From assembly GCA_002409285.1 (NCBI GenBank), contig DHUT01000046.1, positions 1-17,650 of the forward strand: a stretch of DNA of 17,650 bases, given 5' to 3'. The translations under genes and the position numbers were made by a program. Positions within the stretch are counted from its first letter, which is position 1, and every line of letters begins with the position of its first letter. The notes under the pieces are model-generated. The model worked only from the letters and a program-made list of their open reading frames with translations, was not told where the DNA came from and did no database searches. Source of the stretch: Firmicutes bacterium UBA5227. GTDB taxonomy: Bacteria > Bacillota > Clostridia > Tissierellales > Sedimentibacteraceae. This document shows, in pieces, positions 1 to 7,303 of this stretch.

Positions 1-630
1 CAATATAAAGCATACAATTCTGAAAGTGGTCAGTTTAAAAGAAACCAGAGGAATGCCTGCTACATCGCTGGCAATACCTATTGTAAAAGGATTTAATACT
101 GCTGAGGCGAAACCTGTAGCAACACCTACAAATACTATTGAACCGCCAACTAATCTGTCATAACCAAGCGTAATTGCTATTACAATAAATGCGGGAATAA
201 GTCCATATGTTTCCTCATACATTCCAAAAGTAGATCCTGCTATTCCAAATAAAATCATAAAAATTGGAATAAGCAGGTAATCTTTATTTCCAAGCTTACG
301 CAATATTGAACCCACAAAAGCATTCAATGCTCCACCTCTCATTAACACAAACACATATCCGGATGCAAATATTATAAAAAATATAATGTTAGAAGCTTTG
401 GTCATTCCGGTGTAGATAGCCTGAAAGAATTCCCATGGACCTACGGGGTTTGCTTCAATCTCAGTATAGCTGTCAGGTACGACGATTTCTCTGCCGAGAT
501 TGTCATCATAAATTCTTTCAAATTGACCTGCAGGTAGAATCCATGTCAAAACACTGCATAATGCAAGAACAATTAAAATTACAATAAAACCATGAGGCAT
601 TTCAAAACTCTTTTTTTCTTTTCTTTCCAT
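1..630 (-). CDS. YfcC-family permease (DcuC-like), C-terminus cut by window edge
   Basis: The first 210 codons of a minus-strand gene that continues beyond base 1. The N-terminus reads MERKEKKSFEMPHGFIVILI and then a segment ending in LPAGQFER, the usual opening of YfcC/DcuC-superfamily carriers: a short charged tail, a first membrane helix, and a P-A-G-Q-F-E-R motif at the external side. Further hydrophobic helices follow around residues 85-105, 130-150, 155-175 and 185-205. The family is thought to move dicarboxylates, amino acids or related small acids across the cytoplasmic membrane; the substrate here cannot be read. The start at 630 is set by a GAGGAG site (bases 637-644 on this strand). 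It diverges from the M20-DUF917-AroM operon, so it may import that pathway's substrate or export its product (inference). Confidence 0.8.
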   Translation of the reverse strand, partial: MERKEKKSFEMPHGFIVILIVLALCSVLTWILPAGQFERIYDDNLGREIVVPDSYTEIEANPVGPWEFFQAIYTGMTKASNIIFFIIFASGYVFVLMRGGALNAFVGSILRKLGNKDYLLIPIFMILFGIAGSTFGMYEETYGLIPAFIVIAITLGYDRLVGGSIVFVGVATGFASAVLNPFTIGIASDVAGIPLVSFKLTTFRIVCFIL

Positions 631-831
631 TATAAATCTCCTCGTATAAATATTATAAAGCATAAATTAACACACAGCAGTTTAGTAAAAGTTAGATTGC
701 TATTTAATACATTCAAATTAACTTAACAACGTTTTCTGGATTAAGCACCATATGTTAATACTACCTTAAGATAAATAAATAATACTATATTAATGGAGGT
801 GTAAATTTACATTATTAATTTATTTTATTGT

Positions 832-935
832 GCAGTTTGCATAGATAAGCTCTGGAGCAGTATTAATTGACACAACTGCTAAGTGTGAAATTAACGGTAA
901 ATTTAATATGCAGTATGCATCCTGCATATTAAATT
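832..935. repeat. Inverted repeat and repeated GCAG..TGCAT motifs between divergent permease and hydrolase operon
   Basis: Bases 900-913 and 922-935 form a perfect 14-bp inverted repeat (AATTTAATATGCAG / its complement) with an 8-base loop. Within it GCAGTATGCAT (910-920) and, on the other strand, GCAGGATGCAT (915-925) overlap head to head; a third copy, GCAGTTTGCAT, lies at 832-842. No T-run follows on the plus strand, so a terminator is unlikely. The position, just upstream of the plus-strand promoter in a divergent region, suits a regulator binding site. The rest of the ~380-base gap shows no convincing ORF. Confidence 0.5.
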
Positions 936-966
936 AAAAAAATATAAGAAAAATATACATGAGAAA

Positions 967-1002
967 TGTTATAATATAAATGTATATAATACTGAAGGAG
1001 GT
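967..1002 (+). promoter_or_regulatory. Extended -10 promoter and strong SD of the M20-DUF917-AroM operon
   Basis: TGTTATAAT at 967-975 fits an extended -10 (TGnTATAAT); no good -35 lies 17 bases upstream, which an extended -10 tolerates. AAGGAGGT at 995-1002 is a near-perfect ribosome binding site 6 bases before GTG 1009 and fixes that unusual start codon. Confidence 0.55.
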
Positions 1003-1008
1003 AATTCT

Positions 1009-2196
1009 GTGATTGCAGATATAATCAGAGAAAGGTCATCGGAAGAAAGAGAGTATGTTGTTGAACTAAGGCGATATTTGCACAAGCATCCGGAGCTTAG
1101 TGAAAATGAATACAACACAAGCAAAAAAATACAGGAAGAGCTAAAAAAAATTGGCATAGAATATGTTGTATATCAGGGCACAAATGCCATTGTAGGGCTG
1201 ATTAAGGGAGAAAAGGACGGAAAAACAGTAGCCCTCAGGGCGGATATGGATGCACTTCCCATAAATGAAGAAAATGATGTTCCATATAAGTCTGAAAATG
1301 AAGGTGTCATGCATGCGTGCGGTCACGATGGGCATACTGCAATTTTGCTGGGAACTGCAAGGGTTCTGTATAGCATCAGGGATAAACTTCACGGAAATGT
1401 AAAACTTCTGTTTCAGCCTGCAGAGGAAACAATAGGGGGAGCAGAAGCAATGATAGCAAATGGTTGTATGGAAAACCCGAAGGTAAGCTATGTTTTTGGG
1501 CTTCATATGGATCCGGACATAGAATGTGGAACTATACGGTCAAGGGTTGGAGCGCTTAATGCAAATGGGGATGATATTGAAATAACTGTTAAGGGGAAAA
1601 AATCTCATGGAGCAACTCCGGAGCTTGGAATAGACGCAATATATGTGGCCTCCAACATAGTTGTAAGCCTTCAGTCCATCATAAGCAGACGAATAAGTCC
1701 CTTTGATAATGCGGTTATGACAATCGGTAAAATACAAGGAGGAACTGCGAACAACGTGGTTGCAGACAGGGTATCCATGTATATGATGCTGAGGACTACG
1801 GATTTTACCGTAAGGGATAATCTAAAAGATTGGATTGAAAAAAACAGCAGGTTAACTGCAGAAGCAAACGGTGCAGAATGTGATGTAAAGTTTACCCCAA
1901 GCTATATAGCGTCAATAAATGATAAGGAATGCATAGAGATAGTAGAAAATGTTTCAAATGAATTTTTGGGGGATAATTCATATTACAATGTTGAGCATCC
2001 ATTTCTGGGGCTCGAAGATTTTTCATATTTCTTGACAAAGGCAAAGGGTGCATTCTACCAATTGGGATGTGGAAATAAGAAAAAAGGAATAACAAGTTCA
2101 ACTCATACCTCAACCTTTGATATGGATGAAGATTCACTTGTTAACGGAATGATGATGCAGGCGGGGATTGTATATAAATTAATAGGAGAAAAATAA
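1009..2196 (+). CDS. M20-family metal-dependent amidohydrolase (N-acyl amino acid / hippurate hydrolase type)
   Basis: Cytosolic amidase of about 395 residues, the normal length for the M20D amidohydrolase group (hippurate hydrolase, N-acetyl-diaminopimelate deacetylase, indoleacetyl-amino acid hydrolase). Visible motifs: LRADMDALPI (77-86), MHACGHDGHT (101-110) with metal ligands C104 and H106, QPAEE (136-140) with the catalytic and ligand glutamates, GLHMDPD (H166), SHGATPELGIDA (dimerisation domain, H200), GLEDFSY (334-340) and the C-terminal ligand H366 in STHTSTFD. All catalytic residues appear intact. These enzymes cleave an amide bond between an acyl group and an amino acid or similar amine. 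The gene starts with GTG behind an excellent SD. It ends 2 bases before the DUF917 gene, so the two are co-transcribed. The exact substrate is not readable; context suggests an N-acyl or N-carbamoyl compound arising from the neighbouring enzymes (inference). Confidence 0.9.
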   Translation: MIADIIRERSSEEREYVVELRRYLHKHPELSENEYNTSKKIQEELKKIGIEYVVYQGTNAIVGLIKGEKDGKTVALRADMDALPINEENDVPYKSENEGVMHACGHDGHTAILLGTARVLYSIRDKLHGNVKLLFQPAEETIGGAEAMIANGCMENPKVSYVFGLHMDPDIECGTIRSRVGALNANGDDIEITVKGKKSHGATPELGIDAIYVASNIVVSLQSIISRRISPFDNAVMTIGKIQGGTANNVVADRVSMYMMLRTTDFTVRDNLKDWIEKNSRLTAEANGAECDVKFTPSYIASINDKECIEIVENVSNEFLGDNSYYNVEHPFLGLEDFSYFLTKAKGAFYQLGCGNKKKGITSSTHTSTFDMDEDSLVNGMMMQAGIVYKLIGEK

Positions 2197-2198
2197 AG

Positions 2199-3287
2199 AT
2201 GAACATTGACAGAGAAAATGGACTTAACGCTATATATGGAGGTTTGCTCTTAGGAGGAGGCGGTGGCGGCATATTGTCCGAAGGAATTAAAATTCTTGAC
2301 CAGGTGGTAAAACTTGGCGGAATAGAACTGCACTCCATAGATGAGATGGATAATGATTCCATAGTGGCAACAGCGTCATTAGTTGGATCGCCATCCTCAA
2401 AAGACAAGTTTGTTGGAGCTGGTCACTACAAAAGAGTTTATGAATTATTTGGGAGTATTTATGATAAGGCAGTAAAGGGAATTATTACAAATGAACTTGG
2501 AGCCCAGTCGGTTACAAACGGATGGATGCTTTCTGCAATGACGGGCATTCCTTTTATAGATGCACCATGTAATGGCCGTGCACATCCTACAGGATCAATG
2601 GGAAGTCTTGGACTTTCCCGCAGCAAAAATTATGTATCCGTGCAGGTATGTGCCGGAGGAAAAGGAGATAGTGAAATAGAAGTAACTGCAAAAGGTACTT
2701 TGGCAGGTGCCTCGAAAATAATACGAAATTCTGCTGTTGCTGCAGGAGGATTTGTTACGGTTCTGCGAAATCCTGTCAGTGCAGGATATGTTAAAGAGCA
2801 GGCGGCTGTGGGAGCTATTGAAGCTGCAATAAAAATCGGCGGTATACTCAGAGCAGATGAAAATAATATCCAAAAGACCATCAGTGACCTGATGAACTGC
2901 ATAGGACTTGAAGTTTTATGTGAAGGTGTTCTGACAGATGTTATTCTTAACAGCAGAGGTGGTTTTGATGTGGGCGAATGTGTGATTAAATCAAAGGACA
3001 GTATCTACAACGTAAGTATTATGAATGAATACATGACAGCAGAAAAAAATGGGGTAAGGATTGCAACGTTTCCTGATTTGATAGCCATATTTGACAAAAA
3101 GACAGCTCTTCCTGTCATAAGTGCTGAAGTTGTCGGAGGTACGGAGGTCGTTCTTGCTAAGATACCCTCTGACAGACTTATATTAGGAAGCAGTATGTCT
3201 GATATAGAATTGTTTAAAGAAGTTGAGCCAACCCTTGAAAAAAATCTGACAGACTATGCTTTCGGTGAAGGTAGGGAAGGAAATTAA
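2199..3287 (+). CDS. DUF917-family protein (thiohydantoin desulfurase-like / hydantoinase-associated)
   Basis: About 362 residues, the usual size of DUF917 proteins, a family now tied to S-methyl-thiohydantoin desulfuration and commonly found beside hydantoinase/oxoprolinase genes. Visible hallmarks: a glycine-rich N-terminal stretch (GGLLLGGGGGG, 14-24), a DAPCNGRAHPTGSMG block (121-135) with C124 and H129 as likely active-site or metal-binding residues, then VQVCAGGKGD (148-157). No signal peptide or membrane helix, so cytosolic. The start follows AGGAG (2184-2188) with only 2 bases between genes, and 3 bases separate its stop from the AroM gene. Placement between an amidohydrolase and an AroM protein points to catabolism of a cyclic or acylated amino-acid derivative. 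Family assignment is firm, reaction is not. Confidence 0.8.
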   Translation: MNIDRENGLNAIYGGLLLGGGGGGILSEGIKILDQVVKLGGIELHSIDEMDNDSIVATASLVGSPSSKDKFVGAGHYKRVYELFGSIYDKAVKGIITNELGAQSVTNGWMLSAMTGIPFIDAPCNGRAHPTGSMGSLGLSRSKNYVSVQVCAGGKGDSEIEVTAKGTLAGASKIIRNSAVAAGGFVTVLRNPVSAGYVKEQAAVGAIEAAIKIGGILRADENNIQKTISDLMNCIGLEVLCEGVLTDVILNSRGGFDVGECVIKSKDSIYNVSIMNEYMTAEKNGVRIATFPDLIAIFDKKTALPVISAEVVGGTEVVLAKIPSDRLILGSSMSDIELFKEVEPTLEKNLTDYAFGEGREGN

Positions 3288-3290
3288 CAA

Positions 3291-3977
3291 ATGCTTGAAA
3301 CAATAAAAAAAATAAAGACAGGGTTTATCACGATAGGACAGTCACCTCGTCCATATATAATGGACGCTATAGCACCAACACTTGAACGTTCCTTTGATAT
3401 TATAGAGGATGGGGCATTGAACGGATATACCTACGATGAAATTTTAAAAGAATTTCCGTTTAAAAAGGGCAGCGATTTTTTTGTTACCGAGCTATCTGAC
3501 GGTACCGAAGTTCACATTAATCTCGAACACATCAAACCATTGGTGCAAAAATCCATTGACAGGCTTGAAAATAAAGGAGCTAAAATTATTGTGCTCATGT
3601 GTACAGGTGAAATGGGAGGCTTTAAAAGTAATGTACTTTTTGTAGAAAGCAGTGAAATTATAAAAAGTGTTGCTGCTGCTTTGGGCAAAAATAAAAAAGT
3701 TGGCGTTCTTATACCGGATGAGAATCAAAGGGAACAAATGGAAAAGAGATGGAGAGAAACTGATATAGATGCTGAAATTTGCGCTCTTTCACCATACATA
3801 AGTTTTGAAGAGGCAGAGGAGAAAGTAACAAACTTTAGAGACAGAAACTGGGATATGGCAGTGCTTGACTGCATGGGCTACACAAAGGAGCTGAAACAGG
3901 CTATTTCGGATAAACTGAATATAAGAGTACTGCTTTCCCGTTCAGTGGTGGCTTCGGTTATTTCGGAGTTAAGCTGA
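3291..3977 (+). CDS. AroM-family protein (Asp/Glu racemase superfamily-like)
   Basis: 228 residues, matching AroM. The N-terminus FITIGQSPRPYIMDAI (12-27) is the AroM signature, followed by the EDGALNGYTYDEI block (39-51). Two cysteines sit in conserved contexts, C104 in LMCTGEMGG and C194 in LDCMGYTKE, placed as in the two-cysteine aspartate/glutamate/hydantoin racemase superfamily to which AroM appears related; a cofactor-independent isomerase role is therefore possible but unproven. E. coli AroM itself has no established function despite its TyrR-linked name. Third gene of the operon, 3 bases after DUF917, with AAGG (3277-3280) as a modest SD. The operon ends at the hairpin 4013-4054. Confidence 0.8.
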   Translation: MLETIKKIKTGFITIGQSPRPYIMDAIAPTLERSFDIIEDGALNGYTYDEILKEFPFKKGSDFFVTELSDGTEVHINLEHIKPLVQKSIDRLENKGAKIIVLMCTGEMGGFKSNVLFVESSEIIKSVAAALGKNKKVGVLIPDENQREQMEKRWRETDIDAEICALSPYISFEEAEEKVTNFRDRNWDMAVLDCMGYTKELKQAISDKLNIRVLLSRSVVASVISELS

Positions 3978-4012
3978 ATAAACTGAATATCAATATTATG
4001 ATTAAAAATAAT

Positions 4013-4054
4013 AAAACCGTCCAGGTTGTCAATTTATATACCTGAGACGGTTTT
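4013..4054. terminator. Bidirectional terminator between AroM and MATE genes
   Basis: AAAACCGTCCAGGT (4013-4026) pairs with ACCTGAGACGGTTTT (4040-4054) with one bulged base. A-rich sequence precedes and TTTT ends the hairpin, so it can stop both the plus-strand operon and the minus-strand MATE gene. Confidence 0.8.
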
Positions 4055-4079
4055 GCCAATATACCTTATCCGATAGAAC

Positions 4080-5486
4080 TTATATGGTTATCTTAGCCCA
4101 CTTTCCGGTTAAAAATCTTGAGTAGTTTATTATCAGTCTCAAGGCCTGGTCTGTTGCAAAAGCAAACCATGCTCCTATAAGGCCAAGTCCGAAGGGGTAG
4201 CAGAAAAGCCATGTCGCCCCCGGTCTTACCAGTCCTATGCTGAAAAATGATGTGTTTGCAACAAACTTTGTATCTCCTGCTCCTCTGAGAATTCCTGAAA
4301 CAACTACATTAGATGCCTGAATTGGTGCCATTGCAGCTATGGTAAGCATAATTCCTGATGCTGCAGTTATAACGGCCTGATCATTTGTGTACAGGGCAAC
4401 AAAGAAACTCCTGCCGAAAATGAATGCCATGATAAATACAACTCCCACAGTTAATGCCATTCTTTGAAGGGTTTTGCCATAGATGGTCGCCATATCAGGC
4501 CTTTTTGCTCCCAGGTTTTGACCCACAAGAGCTGAAGCGGCTATACCCAGACCGTCTCCGAATGAAAAGGAAATACTCATCAGGTTCATGCATATCTGGT
4601 GAGTGGCAAATGCTACGGTACCAAGCCCGGCAATCAGCTTGTTTGTGGTGAAGAATCCTATACGCATGAATACCTGTTCCACAAATGCGCTGCCGCTTAT
4701 GTTAAATATTGTCATAATAGTATGCTTTTCCGGCTTCCAGCTTTGCTTTCTTTTTAATTGCAGGAATCCGTCAGTTATAGTAATTGATTTAAGAGAAAGT
4801 AAAAACCCTACAAAGTTTCCTATGGCTGTTGAAATAGCATCTCCCGGGACTCCAAGAGCAGGAAAGCCAAAACGGCCTGTAATAATCACATAGTCCAGGG
4901 CAAGATTTACTATATTTGCAACTACATTGGTTCTCAAAGAAATTTTAGTGTTGCCTACACCCCTTTGAGCGGCATTAATTGTAAGACCAAGGGATGTGAA
5001 AAAATTTCCTATACATATAATTTTAAAATATATTACTGCATTTTCTACTATTTCATCCTGGGCTCCTGCGAATACGATTATAGGCTTTGCAAAGGCTATT
5101 CCTGCTACAGTTAGTGCAAGGGACAGTATTCCGCTTATCATCAGAGATTGACGAAGGGTATTATTTGCAGCCTCTCTGTCATCCTCGCCCTTTCTTCTTG
5201 CCACAACAGCTGTGACTCCTATATTAAGTGAAAATATTACTGCTAACAATATCAGCCTCGGCTGGTTGGTAATTCCTACAGCAGATATGGCTGCCGCTCC
5301 TAAAACTCCTACCATTATCAGGTCAGCTGAAGATATTAATTGAACAAGCACTGATTCCAGTGCAGATGGCCATGCAATTGCCATAGCTGTTTTATAAATC
5401 TCCTGATCAGAAGGTATTTCTCCCACAATGTTTTCAGGCTTGACCATGTATTGCGCTGAGTATACCCTTTTAAAAAAATTTGACAT
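4080..5486 (-). CDS. MATE-family multidrug/metabolite efflux transporter
   Basis: 468 residues with about twelve hydrophobic helices, typical of MATE cation-coupled antiporters in the cytoplasmic membrane. Recognisable family features: an early helix with WPSALESVLVQLISSADLIM (~34-53), which holds the MATE opening motif, GAAAISAVGITNQPR (~58-72), the mid-protein repeat AGLGTVAFATHQICMNL (~284-300), and GDGLGIAASALVGQNLGA (~308-325), the internal-symmetry partner of the first motif. The N-terminus has about 30 hydrophilic residues before the first helix, slightly longer than usual. Substrate unknown. The start at 5486 is preceded by GGAAAGGA-like sequence. It is monocistronic, with its own promoter overlapped by an inverted repeat (5534-5576), so a local repressor is likely. 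Confidence 0.92.
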   Translation of the reverse strand: MSNFFKRVYSAQYMVKPENIVGEIPSDQEIYKTAMAIAWPSALESVLVQLISSADLIMVGVLGAAAISAVGITNQPRLILLAVIFSLNIGVTAVVARRKGEDDREAANNTLRQSLMISGILSLALTVAGIAFAKPIIVFAGAQDEIVENAVIYFKIICIGNFFTSLGLTINAAQRGVGNTKISLRTNVVANIVNLALDYVIITGRFGFPALGVPGDAISTAIGNFVGFLLSLKSITITDGFLQLKRKQSWKPEKHTIMTIFNISGSAFVEQVFMRIGFFTTNKLIAGLGTVAFATHQICMNLMSISFSFGDGLGIAASALVGQNLGAKRPDMATIYGKTLQRMALTVGVVFIMAFIFGRSFFVALYTNDQAVITAASGIMLTIAAMAPIQASNVVVSGILRGAGDTKFVANTSFFSIGLVRPGATWLFCYPFGLGLIGAWFAFATDQALRLIINYSRFLTGKWAKITI

Positions 5487-5530
5487 GAATATTCATTCCT
5501 TTCCTTGTTACAAATCAGACCGGTAAACAT

Positions 5531-5576
5531 ATTATACCAATTCATATTGAATAGTTTTATTGAAGTGAATTGGTAT
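5531..5576 (-). promoter_or_regulatory. MATE promoter (extended -10) overlapped by an 11-bp inverted repeat
   Basis: Read on the minus strand, TGGTATAAT (bases 5539-5531) is an extended -10; the -35 is weak. ATACCAATTCA (5534-5544) and its exact complement TGAATTGGTAT (5566-5576) flank it, 32 bases centre to centre, about three helical turns. One arm covers the -10 and the other falls just upstream of the -35. That is the geometry of a repressor operator pair. Confidence 0.5.
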
Positions 5577-5760
5577 GCTGATCCTATGTTGCGGACAAAT
5601 ATCTATCCGAATTTTAAAATTGAAACAGTTACAATACATTATAATGCCAATGAACCGGACTGTTCTTAAAATTTATGTAGAATGAAAGATTTTACCTTTC
5701 ATGAAAATATTTTGACTATGTAGTTATACCACAAAACCTTTCAGATTTAAAGAGGGCTTC

Positions 5761-5787
5761 ACGAAAATTTCACTATAGCATAATATA
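5761..5787 (+). promoter_or_regulatory. Sigma-K-like promoter of dpaAB
   Basis: CATAATATA at 5779-5787 matches the sigma-K -10 (CATAnnnTA) exactly, and AC at 5761-5762 (preceded by C) lies 16 bases upstream as the sigma-K -35. Transcription would begin near 5794, just before the GGGAGGA site (5806-5812). DPA synthase is a mother-cell, sigma-K-dependent product in Bacillus, so sequence and function agree. The rest of the 5487-5817 gap shows only the MATE promoter and a 7-bp hairpin (5682-5702). Confidence 0.65.
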
Positions 5788-5817
5788 TAACCGTGATACT
5801 TAATAGGGAGGAACAAT

Positions 5818-6681
5818 ATGGGATTGAAATATACTATACTTGCCGGAGACAAGAGAAGCCTGGAGCTTGGTAATTTGCTGATGAAGGATGGAAATGATGT
5901 TTGCATCTATGGATTTGAGAGGCTGGAGGAGTATAAATACGGACAGTTGAGCCTGAATGAAGCGATAGAATATGCTGATGTTATTATAGGACCACTGCCA
6001 TTTTCCACAGACAATGTAAATGTGAATGCTCCATTTACAAATCAGATAATTAAAACAGATACAGTATTTGACATGATGTCTGAAAAACAAGTTATTATTG
6101 GGGGAAAATTCAGCGCAGAACATGAAAAAGAACTAAAGAATAAAAACCTTAAATCAGCGGATTATTTCAAAAGAGAGGAAATGCAGGCTTTAAATGCAGT
6201 ACCCACAGCAGAAGGAGCTATTAGGATTGCAATGGAAGAAACACCGTTTACTATTCATAATTCCAATGTTCTAATTTTAGGCTATGGCAGAATCGGAAAG
6301 ACCTTATCCAGGATGCTTTACGGAATTGGAGCAAATGTGCATGTGGAAGCAAGAAGCTTCAGTGATTTGGCCTGGATAAAAAATAACAGATATACACCTG
6401 TATACTTAAAAGAATTAAGAACGTACTTGCCTGAAATGAACATTGTTTTTAATACTGTACCTGAGATAATATTAAATAAGGAACTGTTAGGAAGCATTGA
6501 CAGTAGCTGTCTGGTAATTGATTTGGCTTCAGAACCGGGAGGGATTGATCTGGAAGCTGCTGAGGAATTACGTATAAAAACCGTAAGAGCTGCAGGACTT
6601 CCTGGAAAAGTGGCTCCGTTAACTGCCGCTATTATCATTAAGGACACGATTTATAATATTATAGAGGAGTTGAAAGCATAA
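5818..6681 (+). CDS. dpaA: Dipicolinate synthase subunit A
   Basis: With DpaB it oxidises the lysine-pathway intermediate (hydroxy-tetrahydrodipicolinate) to dipicolinic acid, the calcium chelator of the spore core; synthesis takes place in the mother cell. 287 residues, close to Bacillus SpoVFA (about 297). A dinucleotide-binding fold is visible at 149-165 (SNVLILGYGRIGKTLSR), preceded by the family block NAVPTAEGAIRIAMEETPFTIH (126-147, listed here by its key residues T130, E132, G133) and followed by VFNTVPEIILN and the LPGKVAPLTAA tail. Start set by GGGAGGA (5806-5812). Two bases separate its stop from dpaB. Upstream lies a sigma-K-like promoter, consistent with late sporulation expression. 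Presence of dpaAB distinguishes this organism from clostridia that make DPA with an EtfA-like flavoprotein. Confidence 0.93.
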   Translation: MGLKYTILAGDKRSLELGNLLMKDGNDVCIYGFERLEEYKYGQLSLNEAIEYADVIIGPLPFSTDNVNVNAPFTNQIIKTDTVFDMMSEKQVIIGGKFSAEHEKELKNKNLKSADYFKREEMQALNAVPTAEGAIRIAMEETPFTIHNSNVLILGYGRIGKTLSRMLYGIGANVHVEARSFSDLAWIKNNRYTPVYLKELRTYLPEMNIVFNTVPEIILNKELLGSIDSSCLVIDLASEPGGIDLEAAEELRIKTVRAAGLPGKVAPLTAAIIIKDTIYNIIEELKA

Positions 6682-6683
6682 TT

Positions 6684-7262
6684 ATGTCAGTAAAAGGATT
6701 AAGAATAGGTTTTGCCCTTACAGGTTCATCCTGTAACTTCAGCAACATATTCCCGGTAATTGAGGATTTAGCCAAGAAAGGTGCTGATATTTATCCAATA
6801 ATATCACATGCGGCGGATACTTTTGATACAAGATTTGGCACAGCAGAAGAGTGGAAGAATAAATTAACAATGATTACAGGAAAAGACTTAATCAGAACAA
6901 TAGCTGAAGCAGAACCTGTGGGACCAAAATTGAAGCTTGATGCACTGGTAGTTGCTCCGTGTACGGGTAATACCCTGGCAAAGCTTGCAAACGGAATAAC
7001 AGATACGTCAGTAACCATGGCATGCAAAGCTCATTTAAGAAATCAAAAGCCCCTGATTCTGGCTGTAGCAACTAACGATGGTTTGGGAACCAATGCTAAG
7101 AATATAGGGCTGTTATTAAATACAAAAAATATTTACTTAGTGCCCCTTGGTCAGGATGATGCCATTAACAAACCAAACTCACTGATAGCCAAGTTTGATA
7201 AGATTGAAGAAACAATTGAAGCAGCAATACTTGGTAAACAGTTTCAACCATTACTGGTGTAA
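6684..7262 (+). CDS. dpaB: Dipicolinate synthase subunit B (flavoprotein-fold)
   Basis: 192 residues, typical of SpoVFB, which belongs to the flavoprotein fold shared with phosphopantothenoylcysteine decarboxylase and UbiX. Seen: IGFALTGSSCNFSN near the N-terminus (8-21), KLDALVVAPCTGNTLAKLANGITD (about 88-111, key residues P96, C97, T98, N100), and the late LAVATNDGLGTNAKN segment where the fold binds its ligand. Partner of DpaA, with a 2-base intergenic gap; its nearest SD (GAGGAG, 6664-6669) lies rather far back, inside dpaA, so translational coupling is likely. A strong hairpin (7264-7302) directly follows the stop. Confidence 0.92.
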   Translation: MSVKGLRIGFALTGSSCNFSNIFPVIEDLAKKGADIYPIISHAADTFDTRFGTAEEWKNKLTMITGKDLIRTIAEAEPVGPKLKLDALVVAPCTGNTLAKLANGITDTSVTMACKAHLRNQKPLILAVATNDGLGTNAKNIGLLLNTKNIYLVPLGQDDAINKPNSLIAKFDKIEETIEAAILGKQFQPLLV

Positions 7263-7263
7263 C

Positions 7264-7302
7264 ATACAGCATGGCAGAGCTCTTAGTTCTGCCATGCTGT
7301 AT
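7264..7302. terminator. Bidirectional terminator between dpaB and aspartokinase
   Basis: ATACAGCATGGCAGA (7264-7278) pairs perfectly over 15 bases with 7288-7302, loop 9. It fills the whole 41-base gap between two convergent genes and can end both. Confidence 0.85.
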
Positions 7303-7303
7303 A

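Noticed and set aside
1141..1506. Long minus-strand ORFs opposite the M20 gene and similar antisense frames elsewhere
   Set aside because: They lack SDs and family resemblance and lie opposite genes with clear catalytic motifs; they are shadows.
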